Notes under the pieces: model-generated
Told to the model about the DNA's origin: nothing
Seen by the model: only the letters and a program-made list of their open reading frames with translations
Database searches by the model: none
DNA from: Desulfovibrio sp. G11
Lineage (GTDB): Bacteria; Desulfobacterota; Desulfovibrionia; Desulfovibrionales; Desulfovibrionaceae
Assembly (NCBI RefSeq): GCF_900243745.1
Contig: NZ_LT984798.1
Location: 1,606,501 to 1,670,500 of the forward strand
Length of the DNA: 64,000 bases
Reading direction: 5' to 3'
Shown: positions 55,269 to 63,890 of the stretch, piece after piece
Layout of the letters: each line of letters begins with the position of its first letter
How positions within the stretch are numbered: the stretch's first letter is position 1
Program-made: the position numbers and the translations under genes

Positions 55269-55808
55269 TCAGGCGAAGCTGTAGCCTGCCTCCAGCGCTT
55301 TTTCGTTGACGGGAATAAGCTTGGCATAATGGGCGCTGATCACGCGGTGCAGCGCGTCCTGCACTACGGCAGGCGGCAGCGCGCCCGTGGCCTTGAGCCA
55401 CGCGCCCAGCGCCACCATATTGGCCAGCTTGACGTTGCCCAGTTCATGGGCCATGTCGTTGGCCGGAATATATACCGTGCGCAGCGTGGTATCCACAAGC
55501 TCCCTGTTTACCAGGGATGCGTTGACCACCTGCACACCGTCCCTGTGCAGGCGCGGCTGGAATTTTGCCAGCGAAGGCTCGTTGAGGATGATGGTGGACA
55601 GCGGCTCGCGCACCAACGGAGAACCGATGGCGTGCTCATCCAGCACTACCGTGCAGTTGGCCGTGCCGCCGCGCATTTCCGCCCCGTATACGGGGATAAA
55701 GCTCACCTCAAGCCCGTGCTCCATCCCGGCCTGGGCCAGCAGGTTGCCTATGAGCATGACTCCCTGGCCGCCGAACCCGGCGATAATGACATCCTGATAC
55801 TTACTCAC
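55269..55808 (-). CDS. 2-oxoacid:ferredoxin oxidoreductase, gamma subunit
   Basis: A 179-residue gamma subunit with the family start QDVIIAGFGGQGVMLIGNLLAQAG and the GAEMRGGTANC motif. It is part of the enzyme that oxidatively decarboxylates a 2-oxoacid to an acyl-CoA with reduction of ferredoxin. The GTG start at 55808 is fixed by AGGAGG with 6-base spacing; it overlaps the end of the beta-subunit gene. Longer readings upstream lie inside the beta gene and are rejected. Last gene of the operon. Confidence 0.92.
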   Translation of the reverse strand: MSKYQDVIIAGFGGQGVMLIGNLLAQAGMEHGLEVSFIPVYGAEMRGGTANCTVVLDEHAIGSPLVREPLSTIILNEPSLAKFQPRLHRDGVQVVNASLVNRELVDTTLRTVYIPANDMAHELGNVKLANMVALGAWLKATGALPPAVVQDALHRVISAHYAKLIPVNEKALEAGYSFA

Positions 55809-56652
55809 GGCCGGCCTCCTGGCTGTCCTGCCCCGCGTTTTCCGCTGTTGCGTCGGCACTGGACACATCCTTGTACACGCCAAGGGGAAAGACGGGAATC
55901 ATAGCTTCGGCGATGCGCCTGTTGGCGGCGATGGGGTCCAGATGCCAGTTGGTGGGGCAGCCGGAGAGCAACTCCACAAAACCGAAGCCAAGCCCCTGCA
56001 ATTGCGCGTCAAAGGCCTTGCGCACGGCTTTTTTGGCGGCGCGCACATGCTTGACGGAATCAAGGGCGCAGCGGGCGGCATAGGCCACGCCGTCCAGTTG
56101 GGCCATTATTTCTGCCATGCGTATGGGGCCGCCTTCGTTGCCGACATTACGTCCCTGGCGGCTGGTGGTGGTTTTTTGCCCCACAAGCGTGGTGGGGGCC
56201 ATTTGCCCACCTGTCATGCCGTATACGGTATTGTTGATGAAGATGGTGGTGATCTTTTCACCCCGGTTGGCGGCGTGCAGGGATTCGGCCATGCCGATGG
56301 CCGCCATGTCGCCGTCACCCTGGTAGGTAAAGACCACAGATTCTGGCCGCGCGCGGCGCACCCCGGTGGCCACGGCGCAGGCGCGGCCGTGGGGGGCTTC
56401 AAGGCCGTCCACGTTAAAATAGTCATAGGTAAAGGTGGCGCAACCCACCGCGGCCACCAGGATGGTGCGGTCCGCCACCCCAAGTTCGTGCAGCACTTCG
56501 CTCACCAGCCTGTGGGCAATACCGTGATGGCAGCCGGGGCAATAGTGGGTGTGGCGTTCGTTGAGCACGGGATTTACATCAAAAACAAGCCGTTCACCTT
56601 CCCGGGGAGTTGTGCAGCCCGGCCGCAGGATTTCTGTTTGCTGTGCTGACAT
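55801..56652 (-). CDS. 2-oxoacid:ferredoxin oxidoreductase, beta (TPP-binding) subunit
   Basis: A 283-residue subunit binding thiamine diphosphate. The TPP/Mg motif is QGDGDMAAIGMAE (near residue 110) with NNTVYGMTGGQMAPTT further on, and an N-terminal CPGCHHG supplies cluster ligands. The motif order fits the 2-oxoisovalerate/2-oxoglutarate-type enzymes rather than pyruvate:ferredoxin oxidoreductase of single-chain type. The exact 2-oxoacid cannot be read from sequence. It starts 2 bases after the alpha subunit stops. Confidence 0.93.
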   Translation of the reverse strand: MSAQQTEILRPGCTTPREGERLVFDVNPVLNERHTHYCPGCHHGIAHRLVSEVLHELGVADRTILVAAVGCATFTYDYFNVDGLEAPHGRACAVATGVRRARPESVVFTYQGDGDMAAIGMAESLHAANRGEKITTIFINNTVYGMTGGQMAPTTLVGQKTTTSRQGRNVGNEGGPIRMAEIMAQLDGVAYAARCALDSVKHVRAAKKAVRKAFDAQLQGLGFGFVELLSGCPTNWHLDPIAANRRIAEAMIPVFPLGVYKDVSSADATAENAGQDSQEAGRE

Positions 56653-56654
56653 GG

Positions 56655-57764
56655 CTATTTCTCCTTGAGGGCCTGCAACATGGGTTCACGCAGGGCGTCG
56701 GCCCCGATGAACAGGCCGGGCATGATGCCGTGCCAGAGCACGGAGGACGCGCTTATGCCTGACTGGGCAAAAAGCGCCAGTCGCACGTCTTCCACCATCT
56801 GGCCCGTATTCTGCTCCATAACGAGAAAGCGTCTGCCCGGTGCAAGCGCCCGCAGGGCTTCTTCCGGAAAGGGAAAAAGCGTAATGGGGCGGAACAGGCC
56901 GATCCTGTGGCCTTCAGCACGCAGACGGCGTATGGCGCTGCGGGCGATACGCCCGATGGAGCCGAAAGCCACCACCACAAGCTCGGCATCGTCCACATCC
57001 ACGCATTCCCATGCACATTCGGCCTTCATGTCGTCATATTTTTTCATGAGCAGGCGATTGCGTTCGGCAAGTGCGCCCTCGGCAAGATAGACAGACTTGA
57101 GCAGCCGGGGCTGCACGCCGGTGCCGCGCTTGCCGTAGCCTTCAAGCCGCCAGTCTTTTGTCATGGCGGCAAGGGCTTCAGGCGAAACGGCGTCGGCCGG
57201 AGGTATGCGCCGCACAGGCTCCTTTATCTGGCCTACGATGGCGTCGCCGAGAACCATGACCGGGTTGGCGTACCTGAAGGCCAGGGCAAAGGCACGGAAC
57301 ATGAAGTCATAGCATTCCTGGGCAGTGGCCGGGGCCAGTACCAGGTTGCGGTGGTCGCCGTGGCCGCCGCCCTTGACGGCCTGAAAGTAGTCGCCCTGCG
57401 AGGGGCCGATGTCGCCAAGGCCCGGCCCGCCGCGCTGCATGTTGATCATAACCCCGGGTATATGGCTGCCCGCCATGTAGGAGATGCCCTCCTGCATGAG
57501 GGAGATGCCGCAGCTGGAGGAAGACGTGAGCGCCGGAATGCCGCAGGCCGCAGCGCCCAGCAGCATGTTGACCGCGGCGACCTCGCTTTCCGCCTGTACA
57601 AACTGCCCACCGTGTTCGGGCAGCAGCGAGGAAAGCACTTCGGGAATTTCGTTCTGCGGTGTGATGGGGTAGCCGAAATAGCAGCGGCAGCCAGCATCAA
57701 CAGCGCCGAAGGCCACGGCCTCATTGCCCTTGATGAGTATACGTTCAGAGGAATTCTGGCTCAT
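56655..57764 (-). CDS. 2-oxoacid:ferredoxin oxidoreductase, alpha subunit
   Basis: A 369-residue alpha subunit with KGNEAVAFGAVDAGCRCYFGYPITPQNE at residues ~12-39, the ESEVAAVNMLLGAAACG motif, and a conserved GGPGLGDIGPSQGDY. It forms the CoA/2-oxoacid-binding half with the beta subunit. The ATG at 57764 shares an ATGA overlap with the ferredoxin-subunit gene stop, showing translational coupling. The 29-codon extension upstream lies in that gene. Confidence 0.94.
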   Translation of the reverse strand: MSQNSSERILIKGNEAVAFGAVDAGCRCYFGYPITPQNEIPEVLSSLLPEHGGQFVQAESEVAAVNMLLGAAACGIPALTSSSSCGISLMQEGISYMAGSHIPGVMINMQRGGPGLGDIGPSQGDYFQAVKGGGHGDHRNLVLAPATAQECYDFMFRAFALAFRYANPVMVLGDAIVGQIKEPVRRIPPADAVSPEALAAMTKDWRLEGYGKRGTGVQPRLLKSVYLAEGALAERNRLLMKKYDDMKAECAWECVDVDDAELVVVAFGSIGRIARSAIRRLRAEGHRIGLFRPITLFPFPEEALRALAPGRRFLVMEQNTGQMVEDVRLALFAQSGISASSVLWHGIMPGLFIGADALREPMLQALKEK

Positions 57765-57985
57765 GCCTCGCCCCCTTTCTTTACAGCGCTTTTGAAGACA
57801 CGGATGGCCACATCCGGGCACATGACGGCACAGGAAGCGCATCCCGTGCACTGCCCGTCCATCTCCATGACCTCATACCCCTGGCGGTTAAACCGGCCCG
57901 ATGGCCGCAGAATATGTACAGGACAGGCTTCCACACACAGGCGGCAGCCCTTGCAGCGTTCTTCCAGAAACACGATTCGTGACAT
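57761..57985 (-). CDS. 2-oxoacid:ferredoxin oxidoreductase, delta (2x[4Fe-4S] ferredoxin) subunit
   Basis: A 74-residue ferredoxin-like subunit with two CxxCxxCxxxCP motifs: CKGCRLCVEACP and CTGCASCAVMCP. These carry two [4Fe-4S] clusters that pass electrons from the TPP site to ferredoxin. AAGGAG lies before the ATG at 57985. It is the first gene of the delta-alpha-beta-gamma operon, an order shared with archaeal and deltaproteobacterial enzymes of this class. Confidence 0.95.
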   Translation of the reverse strand: MSRIVFLEERCKGCRLCVEACPVHILRPSGRFNRQGYEVMEMDGQCTGCASCAVMCPDVAIRVFKSAVKKGGEA

Positions 57986-58194
57986 GTGTACTCCTTGGGA
58001 GCCTTGCCCGCCTGGGGGAGGGAAACAGGCCCCTTGCGAGCGGCCTGTTCCGCGGGACCCTGCCTTCAGGACCCCTTCCGTGCCCCGGCATGCCTTGCAG
58101 GACCATCCCGCAAGGGTGTGCCGGCCGTGAGCCGCCCGCAGGTTGCGCATGCCCGGAAGCGGCGTGCGGAGTACGGACGGCGCGGGCAGGGGCG

Positions 58195-59292
58195 TCAGCG
58201 GATCAGCATGGCATCCCCGTATGAAAAGAATCTGTAGTTGTTGGCAATGGCCTCGGCATAGGCGTCGAGCACACGCTTGCGCCCGGCAAAGGCCGAGACC
58301 AGCATGAGCAGGGAGGATTCCGGCAGGTGAAAATTGGTCACAAGCCCGTCCGCCACGCGGAAGGGCCTGCCGGGATACAGGAAAATATCCGTCCAGCCGG
58401 TATAGGGCTGCACGCGGCCGCAAAGCTCCGCCACACCTTCAAGGGTTCGCAGGCTTGTGGTACCCACGGCAATGACCGGCCTTTTTTCTTCCCTGGCCCT
58501 GGCGATTGCCAGGGCCGTGGCTTCGGGCACTTCTATATATTCGCGGTGCATGCGGTGGCTGCGTATGTCGCTGCTGCGCACAGGGCTGAACGTGCCGTAG
58601 CCCACGTACAGCGTTACTTCCGCCCATTCAAAGCCTTTTGCCGCCAGACGCTCGCGCAGGGGCGGCGTAAAGTGCAGCCCGGCCGTGGGCGCGGCTACAG
58701 AACCGGTCTTGTCCTGGCGGGAATAGACGGTCTGGTAGCGGCTCAGGTCGTCTTCAGCATCGGGGCGCTTGATGTAGGGCGGCAGGGGTATATGGCCCGT
58801 GGCCGCAAAGGCCGCCGCAAGGTCGCCCGTCCAGCTCAGGCGCACGCGCCGCTGCCCGAAGGGGCCGGATTCCAGCACGGTTACGCCTATGCCCGCGCCA
58901 AAGCCGAAACTTTCGCCTTCGCGGATGCTGCCGCCGGAGCGTACAAGGCCCTCGGCCTCGGCATACAGGCCGCCGTTTTTATCGGCTCTGGCCCGTTCGA
59001 TCACAAGAGGCAGGGGAGTGAGCAGTAAAAATTCCACCTTGCCGCCTGTGGAGCGTGTACCAAGAAGACGCGCCTGCAATACTCGGGAATTGTTGGCAAT
59101 CAGCAACGCTCCCTCGGGCAGGCAGTCCGGCAGGTCACAAAAATTTTCATGGCGCAGGGTCAGCTCGCCGTTGCGCGGCATGACCAGAAGCCGCGAGCCG
59201 CCCCGTTCTTCAGGTGGAAACTGGGCGACCTGCTCCTGCGGCAGGTCGAAACGATAGCTTTGCAGTAAGAAATCAGCTTCCTCAATGTGCAT
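58195..59292 (-). CDS. queA: tRNA preQ1(34) S-adenosylmethionine ribosyltransferase-isomerase
   Basis: A 365-residue enzyme that transfers and isomerises the ribosyl of S-adenosylmethionine to make epoxyqueuosine in tRNA. Recognised blocks are SYRFDLPQEQVAQFP at the N-terminus, LLIANNSRVLQARLLG, the SVAAPTAGLHFT motif, TLYVGYGTFSPVR, and the C-terminal GLVTNFHLPESSLLMLVSAF. Full length. It lies upstream of the 2-oxoacid oxidoreductase operon with a 209-base gap that should contain that operon's promoter. Confidence 0.95.
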   Translation of the reverse strand: MHIEEADFLLQSYRFDLPQEQVAQFPPEERGGSRLLVMPRNGELTLRHENFCDLPDCLPEGALLIANNSRVLQARLLGTRSTGGKVEFLLLTPLPLVIERARADKNGGLYAEAEGLVRSGGSIREGESFGFGAGIGVTVLESGPFGQRRVRLSWTGDLAAAFAATGHIPLPPYIKRPDAEDDLSRYQTVYSRQDKTGSVAAPTAGLHFTPPLRERLAAKGFEWAEVTLYVGYGTFSPVRSSDIRSHRMHREYIEVPEATALAIARAREEKRPVIAVGTTSLRTLEGVAELCGRVQPYTGWTDIFLYPGRPFRVADGLVTNFHLPESSLLMLVSAFAGRKRVLDAYAEAIANNYRFFSYGDAMLIR

Positions 59293-59422
59293 GGCGTACA
59301 GGTCCCGGTTATGATGTTCCCGCCCCTTACGTGCCTGCCGCTCTTGTCAGGGCAGGGCGTTGAGGCTAGGGTGACGTGATTGCTCCCCTTGCTATGCCGA
59401 GCGGGAGGGAAGGAGTATAGCC

Positions 59423-60016
59423 ATGCGGCGGCCTCTTGTCATCCTTGTGTTACTGGCAGTTCTCGCAACAATTCAGGGTTGCGCCTCCATTGGGCTGGAA
59501 AATCCTTTTTCCAATGACCCTCTGACCGGCGGAACCGATGCATCCACAAGCCAGCTGCTCGGCGTACCTGTGCCTGCGGGCATGCAGCGGTATGCCTCTC
59601 ACGGTTTTCAGGACTTCGGCCCCGGCGGCGGGCGGCAGGGGCTTGAGGTGCTGCGCGGCCAGGTCAATACGGCCTTTGCGGCCCAGATCATGTATTCCGG
59701 CCTGCAGTCCCAGGGCTGGCAGCTCCGTCTGGCCCTGCGCAAGGGCGCGCGGGCGGTCTATGTATATGACCGTGGAGCGGCCATGGCTGTGCTGACCTTT
59801 GAAAGCCAGGCTGTACTGACCATCATGAATATCTGGACAGGCGACCGCCTGCCTGATGGCGCGCCCCTGCCCATGCAGGATGCGGCTGATGCGGCCCCTG
59901 CGCCCCCTGCCGGTGATTCCGGCGGGTTCGGCGATTCCGGCGGCATGAATACCGCTCCCCAGGGGGGGGCATGGCGGGGGCAGCTATGGAGCCGGGGGCG
60001 GCCTGCAGGAGCGTAA
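59423..60016 (+). CDS. lipoprotein of unknown function
   Basis: A 197-residue protein with a lipoprotein signal: a hydrophobic stretch (residues 4-18) ending in the lipobox IQGC with Cys20. The mature part has a small domain at ~45-135 (LLGVPVPAGMQRYASHG, RGQVNTAFAAQIMYSGLQSQGWQLRLALR) resembling DUF799/BamC-like alpha-beta folds in outline only. A Pro/Gly-rich, disordered tail follows. AAGGAG precedes the ATG. The stop is 3 bases before coaBC, so it is cotranscribed with it. No function is assigned. Confidence 0.75.
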   Translation: MRRPLVILVLLAVLATIQGCASIGLENPFSNDPLTGGTDASTSQLLGVPVPAGMQRYASHGFQDFGPGGGRQGLEVLRGQVNTAFAAQIMYSGLQSQGWQLRLALRKGARAVYVYDRGAAMAVLTFESQAVLTIMNIWTGDRLPDGAPLPMQDAADAAPAPPAGDSGGFGDSGGMNTAPQGGAWRGQLWSRGRPAGA

Positions 60017-60019
60017 CCT

Positions 60020-61273
60020 ATGAGTGACCAGAAACGCGGATTTAAAACGCCCTTTGACCACAGCACGCGCTTTGCGCAAAAGCGCCTGCATCTTGGCGTG
60101 TGCGGTTCCGTGGCCTGCTACCGGGCTGCGGATCTTTTGCGGGCATGGCGCGGCATGGGTATGCATGTTTCGGCCACGCTCACGCCCGGCGCGCGCCGTT
60201 TTGTGACGCCCATGCTCTTTGAGTCGCTGGGCGCGGCCCCTGTTTATGAAGATATGTTCAGCCAGGGGCAGGAAATTTTCGCCCACCTTGAGCCGGGCCA
60301 GCACGCTCATGCCATGGTGGTGGCCCCGGCCTCGGCCGATGCGCTTTTTCGCCTGGCCCACGGGGCTGCCGGCGACATGCTGGCCGCCCAGGCGCTTGCC
60401 TTTGACGGCCCCCTTGTCATTGCCCCGGCCATGAATCCGCGCATGTGGGCTCATGCGGCCACCAGAGCCAATGTGGCACTTTTGCGCGAGCGCGGGGCGC
60501 ATATTGTGGCCCCGGCCTGCGGTGGTACGGCCTGCGGCGATGAAGGCGAGGGCAGGCTGGCTCCCCTGCATGATATTTTTCTGGCGGCGCTCAAGGCGCT
60601 CAGTCCGCAGGATATGGCGGGCAGGCGGGTGATGGTCACCCTTGGTCCTACCCGTGAAGGATGGGACGGCGTGCGCTTCTGGTCCAATCCTTCCAGCGGG
60701 CTTATGGGGGCGGCCCTGGCCGTCTGCGCATGGCTGCGCGGCGCGGAGGTGACGGCGGTGTGCGGGCCGGGGGTGCGCGCGCGCATGCCCCAGGGCATTG
60801 CCCGGCGTGATGTGGTCAGCGCACGGGATATGTTTGCTGTGGCCGCGGCCCTGTGGCCGCAGATGGACGTGGGCATGTTCACCGCTGCTGTGGCGGATTT
60901 TTCACCCAGGCCCCTGGGCGGGCGCAAATTTAAAAAAGCCGAAGCCCCGCAGGGCTTCAGCCTGGATTTTTTGCCAAATCCAGATGTTTTACAAAGTCTT
61001 GCGGAGCAGCGCGCCCCGGGTCAGAAAATTCTGGCCTTTGCCGCTGAAACCGCGCCGGATATGAATGCCCTGCTGCCCCTGGCTCACGCCAAGATCACGC
61101 GAAAAAAGGCCGATCTTCTGGCAGCCAACAGGGTGAACAGCGCAGACAGCGGCTTTGCCTCGCCTACCAACAGCATGGTTGTGGTGGATGCCAACGGCCG
61201 TGAAGAAATCTGGCCCACCCAGAGCAAGGCCGATGTGGCCTGGGAGTTGTGTTCGTGGCTTTTGCGCATGTAA
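60020..61273 (+). CDS. coaBC: bifunctional phosphopantothenoylcysteine decarboxylase/synthetase
   Basis: A 417-residue coenzyme A biosynthesis enzyme. The N-terminal CoaC flavoprotein half (~22-200) has LHLGVCGSVACYRAADLL, VVAPASADALFRLAHG and APAMNPRMWAHAAT. The C-terminal CoaB half (~205-415) has VMVTLGPTREGWDGVRFWSN, AAVADFSPRPL and KADLLAANRVN. It ligates cysteine to phosphopantothenate and decarboxylates the product. CAGGAG at 60006-60011 supports ATG 60020. The next gene begins within its last 19-25 bases. Confidence 0.95.
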   Translation: MSDQKRGFKTPFDHSTRFAQKRLHLGVCGSVACYRAADLLRAWRGMGMHVSATLTPGARRFVTPMLFESLGAAPVYEDMFSQGQEIFAHLEPGQHAHAMVVAPASADALFRLAHGAAGDMLAAQALAFDGPLVIAPAMNPRMWAHAATRANVALLRERGAHIVAPACGGTACGDEGEGRLAPLHDIFLAALKALSPQDMAGRRVMVTLGPTREGWDGVRFWSNPSSGLMGAALAVCAWLRGAEVTAVCGPGVRARMPQGIARRDVVSARDMFAVAAALWPQMDVGMFTAAVADFSPRPLGGRKFKKAEAPQGFSLDFLPNPDVLQSLAEQRAPGQKILAFAAETAPDMNALLPLAHAKITRKKADLLAANRVNSADSGFASPTNSMVVVDANGREEIWPTQSKADVAWELCSWLLRM

Positions 61274-62199
61274 ATCCGCTCACTGCCCTGTGGCAGCGCC
61301 GCGGGCTTTCCTGCCTGCTCATGCACGAAGGCTTTGACGCCTTTGCGCCGCGCAGTGTCGAAAGTGCGGCGATACCGCCTGTGCGCAGCAGGGAAGAGCA
61401 GCCTCGTTACGGCAGTGCGGCCCGTCAGCCAGTTCATGCCCGGCAGGGTATGCAGGGCGGGGCAAAAGCCCCCGGCAGTGTGGATGCGCAAACCGGCCCG
61501 GGCAGGCAGGGCGGACATGAAGGTCAGGGCAGTTCCTTCCGGCAAGCCACCGCGCCTTCCCGTGGGCAGGCCGCGCCGCCGTCACCGGTGCAGGAGCAGG
61601 GCAGCGGCCATCGCTCCGCGCCCGTCCCGGCAGAAGGCGGCCAGAGCGCACAACCTTCCGGCAGCCGCCTGTGGAAACCCCTGGCTCCCGACCTCTGGCC
61701 CACGCCCTGGCGCAGGCAGCTTGAAAAGGCGCGCCCCGGCCTTGTGCTGTGGACCTACTGGAACCTCGGGCTTGACCTGTGCAATGCTCAGGCCGAGGGA
61801 CAGATGGAGCGCCGGGGCTTTTTGCAGAAACTGCTTCAGGATCTGGCCCACCCGGCCGGTACGCATACGTTCTGGCCCGCCAGCCTGCCGGATGAAGGCG
61901 GTACGGAACCTGCCGCACCGCCAGCCGTGCCCCCTGCCCGTGAGGATGGCCTTGTGCCCCATGCCGACGCCTTCTGGTCCGGAGCTTCGCGCCTGGGCGC
62001 GCGGGGCGTTGTGGTTATGGGTTCTGCGGCGGTAAAGGCCCTTGGTCTGCCCTCGGGGCTGCGCCCCCTGCAACAGGCGCGCTACAGGGGGCATATGGTG
62101 TGGGTGCTGTGGGACGTGGATTACATGCAGCGCGAGGACCAGCGTTATGCCTCCATGCTGGCTTTTCTGCGACAGGCATTGCGGCAGGTGACACGCTAA
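61255..62199 (+). CDS. conserved-looking protein with long disordered linker, unknown function
   Basis: About 314 residues. The N-terminal ~40 residues (FAHVNPLTALWQRRGLSCLL) are followed by a Gly/Gln/Pro/Ser-rich linker (~45-138). A folded C-terminal domain (~140-314) has LWKPLAPDLWPTPWRRQLEKA, TYWNLGLDLC, ASRLGARGVVVMGSAAVKAL and VWVLWDVDYMQR. Starts overlap coaBC: GTG 61255 is 8 bases from GGGAG at 61242-61246, and GTG 61249 is the alternative. Overlap with coaBC implies coupling. The C-terminal pattern slightly recalls uracil-DNA-glycosylase-like or PHP-type small domains, but no family is named. Confidence 0.7.
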   Translation: MAFAHVNPLTALWQRRGLSCLLMHEGFDAFAPRSVESAAIPPVRSREEQPRYGSAARQPVHARQGMQGGAKAPGSVDAQTGPGRQGGHEGQGSSFRQATAPSRGQAAPPSPVQEQGSGHRSAPVPAEGGQSAQPSGSRLWKPLAPDLWPTPWRRQLEKARPGLVLWTYWNLGLDLCNAQAEGQMERRGFLQKLLQDLAHPAGTHTFWPASLPDEGGTEPAAPPAVPPAREDGLVPHADAFWSGASRLGARGVVVMGSAAVKALGLPSGLRPLQQARYRGHMVWVLWDVDYMQREDQRYASMLAFLRQALRQVTR

Positions 62200-62674
62200 G
62201 CCGTGTACCATTGAAAAAAGGCTCCAGATGCAGGAACGTTGCCGTTTGAAATGCTTTTATCGCCTTCATTGAGGGCGTCTGCCTGTGCGGTGGACGGCAG
62301 CGGTCGGTCTTTTCAGGGTGTACCCTTCGGAATCCTCTCTGCATTCCCCCGGCCCCTTCTTCAGGTACCCGGTTGCCTGGCAATTACGGGAGCTGCGCGG
62401 CTGCTGTGGAAACCTGTCCGCTCTGCCGGCAGTTTTTCTCCGCGCTGCGCAATGACATCAATGGGCAAACTTTGACTGGTTGGGGTGCTTGGTGATGGAC
62501 AGTAGGAATTTGTTGCCAGCACGTTGTTTCGTAAGGGCTTCGGGCATGAAGCAGGGGCTGTTTCAAGCGTTGTCTGCTCAGGCCCCGCTGGTGCAGGGGG
62601 CCTGATCTGTCGCCGGGCCGGGGCGACGTTTTGGGGTCTGTGGTGTGGGGTGTGAGCGGCTTTTCGGAGGTTTC
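62200..62674. other. 475-base gap with degenerate repeat remnants
   Basis: No gene is seen. The part 62280-62460 (a CCCTTCGGAATCCTCTCTGC block, GGGAGCTGCGCGGCTGCTG, CCGCGCTGCGCAATGACATC) resembles the left arm of the island at 41719-41990 in order and sequence, but weakly. The last 60 bases form the leader of the exporter operon. Confidence 0.4.
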
Positions 62675-63058
62675 GTGTTCATCGCCATCGGTTTGATGTT
62701 CCTGGGCATGCTGGCCGGTTTTCTGCTGCGCGGCAGGCGGCTGGCCTCGGTGCTTTCACGCTGTGTGACACCCGCCATTGTGTTGCTGCTTTTTGCCCTG
62801 GGCATTTCTGTGGGCGGCAACAGCACCCTGATGGGCGCGCTGCCGGAATTGGGCAGCGCAGCAATGCTGCTGACCCTGTGCGGCGTGGGCGGGTCCCTTG
62901 TATGTGTTCTGTGTATACGCCGTTTTTTCCGGCAACCTCCGGAACCCGACGCGCTGAAAAGATGTTGCGCAAGCGACGGCACGGAAAAATCCTGTACCGC
63001 GCATTTCAGCGCCCCTGCCTCTTCTGCCGGTACCGGGCAGGATGACCCGCGCGCATGA
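62675..63058 (+). CDS. LysO-type exporter, N-terminal part
   Basis: A 127-residue membrane protein with three predicted membrane segments (FIAIGLMFLGMLAGFLLRG; VTPAIVLLLFALGISVGGN; LGSAAMLLTLCGVGGSLVCVL) and a soluble Cys-containing tail. It corresponds to the N-terminal third of the single-chain lysine exporter LysO (YbjE, DUF340). GGAGG at 62666-62670 with a short 4-base spacer points to GTG 62675 as start; a GTG at 62645 is the alternative. Its stop overlaps the start of the next gene (ATGA), which encodes the rest. Confidence 0.8.
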   Translation: MFIAIGLMFLGMLAGFLLRGRRLASVLSRCVTPAIVLLLFALGISVGGNSTLMGALPELGSAAMLLTLCGVGGSLVCVLCIRRFFRQPPEPDALKRCCASDGTEKSCTAHFSAPASSAGTGQDDPRA

Positions 63059-63654
63059 ACGGCAGCCTGCTGATCCTGTTCTTTTTCGGCGCCGGAGTCT
63101 TGCTGGCCCGACTGGGCCTTGTTCCCGACTATTTCATTGAGCATGACATGACGCTCTATGTGCTGTGGGCGCTCATGTTGCTGGTAGGCGTATCAATGGG
63201 GGCGGACAGGCGGTTCGGCGAAATGCTGCGCACACTGCGCCCCCGTGTGCTGCTGCTGCCCCTTGCCACCACAGTGGGAACATTCGCAGGCACAGCCCTT
63301 GCCAGCTTTTTTCTGGTGTACAGCGCGGCGGAATGTATGGCTGTGGGGGCGGGTTTTGCCTATTACTCGCTTTCGTCCATCTTCATCACCCAGTACAAGG
63401 GACCGGAACTGGGAACCATCGCCCTTATCAGCAATATCGCCCGTGAACTGATCACTCTGCTTTTTACGCCGCTGCTGGTGCGCTTGATGGGGCCGACGGC
63501 AGCCATAAGTTGCGGCGGAGCCTCCACGCTGGACACCACACTGCCCGTCATTACCCGCTATGCGGGCAATCAGTGGATATTCATATCCATCGTGCATGCG
63601 CTGGTGCTGGATTTCAGCGTGCCTTTCTGGGTGACATTTTTTTGCAGCATCTAG
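63055..63654 (+). CDS. LysO-type exporter, C-terminal part
   Basis: A 199-residue membrane protein with about five to six segments. It corresponds to the C-terminal two thirds of LysO, with GFAYYSLSSIFITQYKGPELG, ALISNIARELITLLFTPLLVR, and CGGASTLDTTLPVITRYAG, the conserved substrate-path segments. It would export lysine or a related amino acid such as thialysine. The two-gene split is translationally coupled with the preceding gene, so it is more likely a functional split than a lesion. A family A repeat follows. Confidence 0.85.
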   Translation: MNGSLLILFFFGAGVLLARLGLVPDYFIEHDMTLYVLWALMLLVGVSMGADRRFGEMLRTLRPRVLLLPLATTVGTFAGTALASFFLVYSAAECMAVGAGFAYYSLSSIFITQYKGPELGTIALISNIARELITLLFTPLLVRLMGPTAAISCGGASTLDTTLPVITRYAGNQWIFISIVHALVLDFSVPFWVTFFCSI

Positions 63655-63678
63655 AGTATGTTACACTTGAAATGCTTT

Positions 63679-63763
63679 ACAAGGATTTGTCTCCAAACCC
63701 TTGTCCCAAATGACTGCAGGGCGGCCTTGCCGGCTGTTAAGCAATCATTTGAGCGTTAATTGC
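63679..63763 (-). repeat. dispersed intergenic repeat, family A, copy 3 (inverted)
   Basis: The reverse complement reads GCAATTAACGCTCAAATG...TTGCTTAAC...CCGGCAAGGCCGCCCTGCAG...ACAAATCCTTG, closely matching copy 1 over about 85 bases. The hairpin at 63679-63704 has one mismatch relative to copy 1. It lies 25 bases after the exporter stop. Confidence 0.7.
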
Positions 63764-63890
63764 TTCTGGGGAGTGCCGGTTCCGTGCCGCAGGCCGTGCA
63801 AAAAACGGTTTGGGTGCGCCGCCTTGCCAGAACCGTAAAAAACTATAACTATATACACGGAGCCGGAATACAGCCCCTGGAGGATATGTC

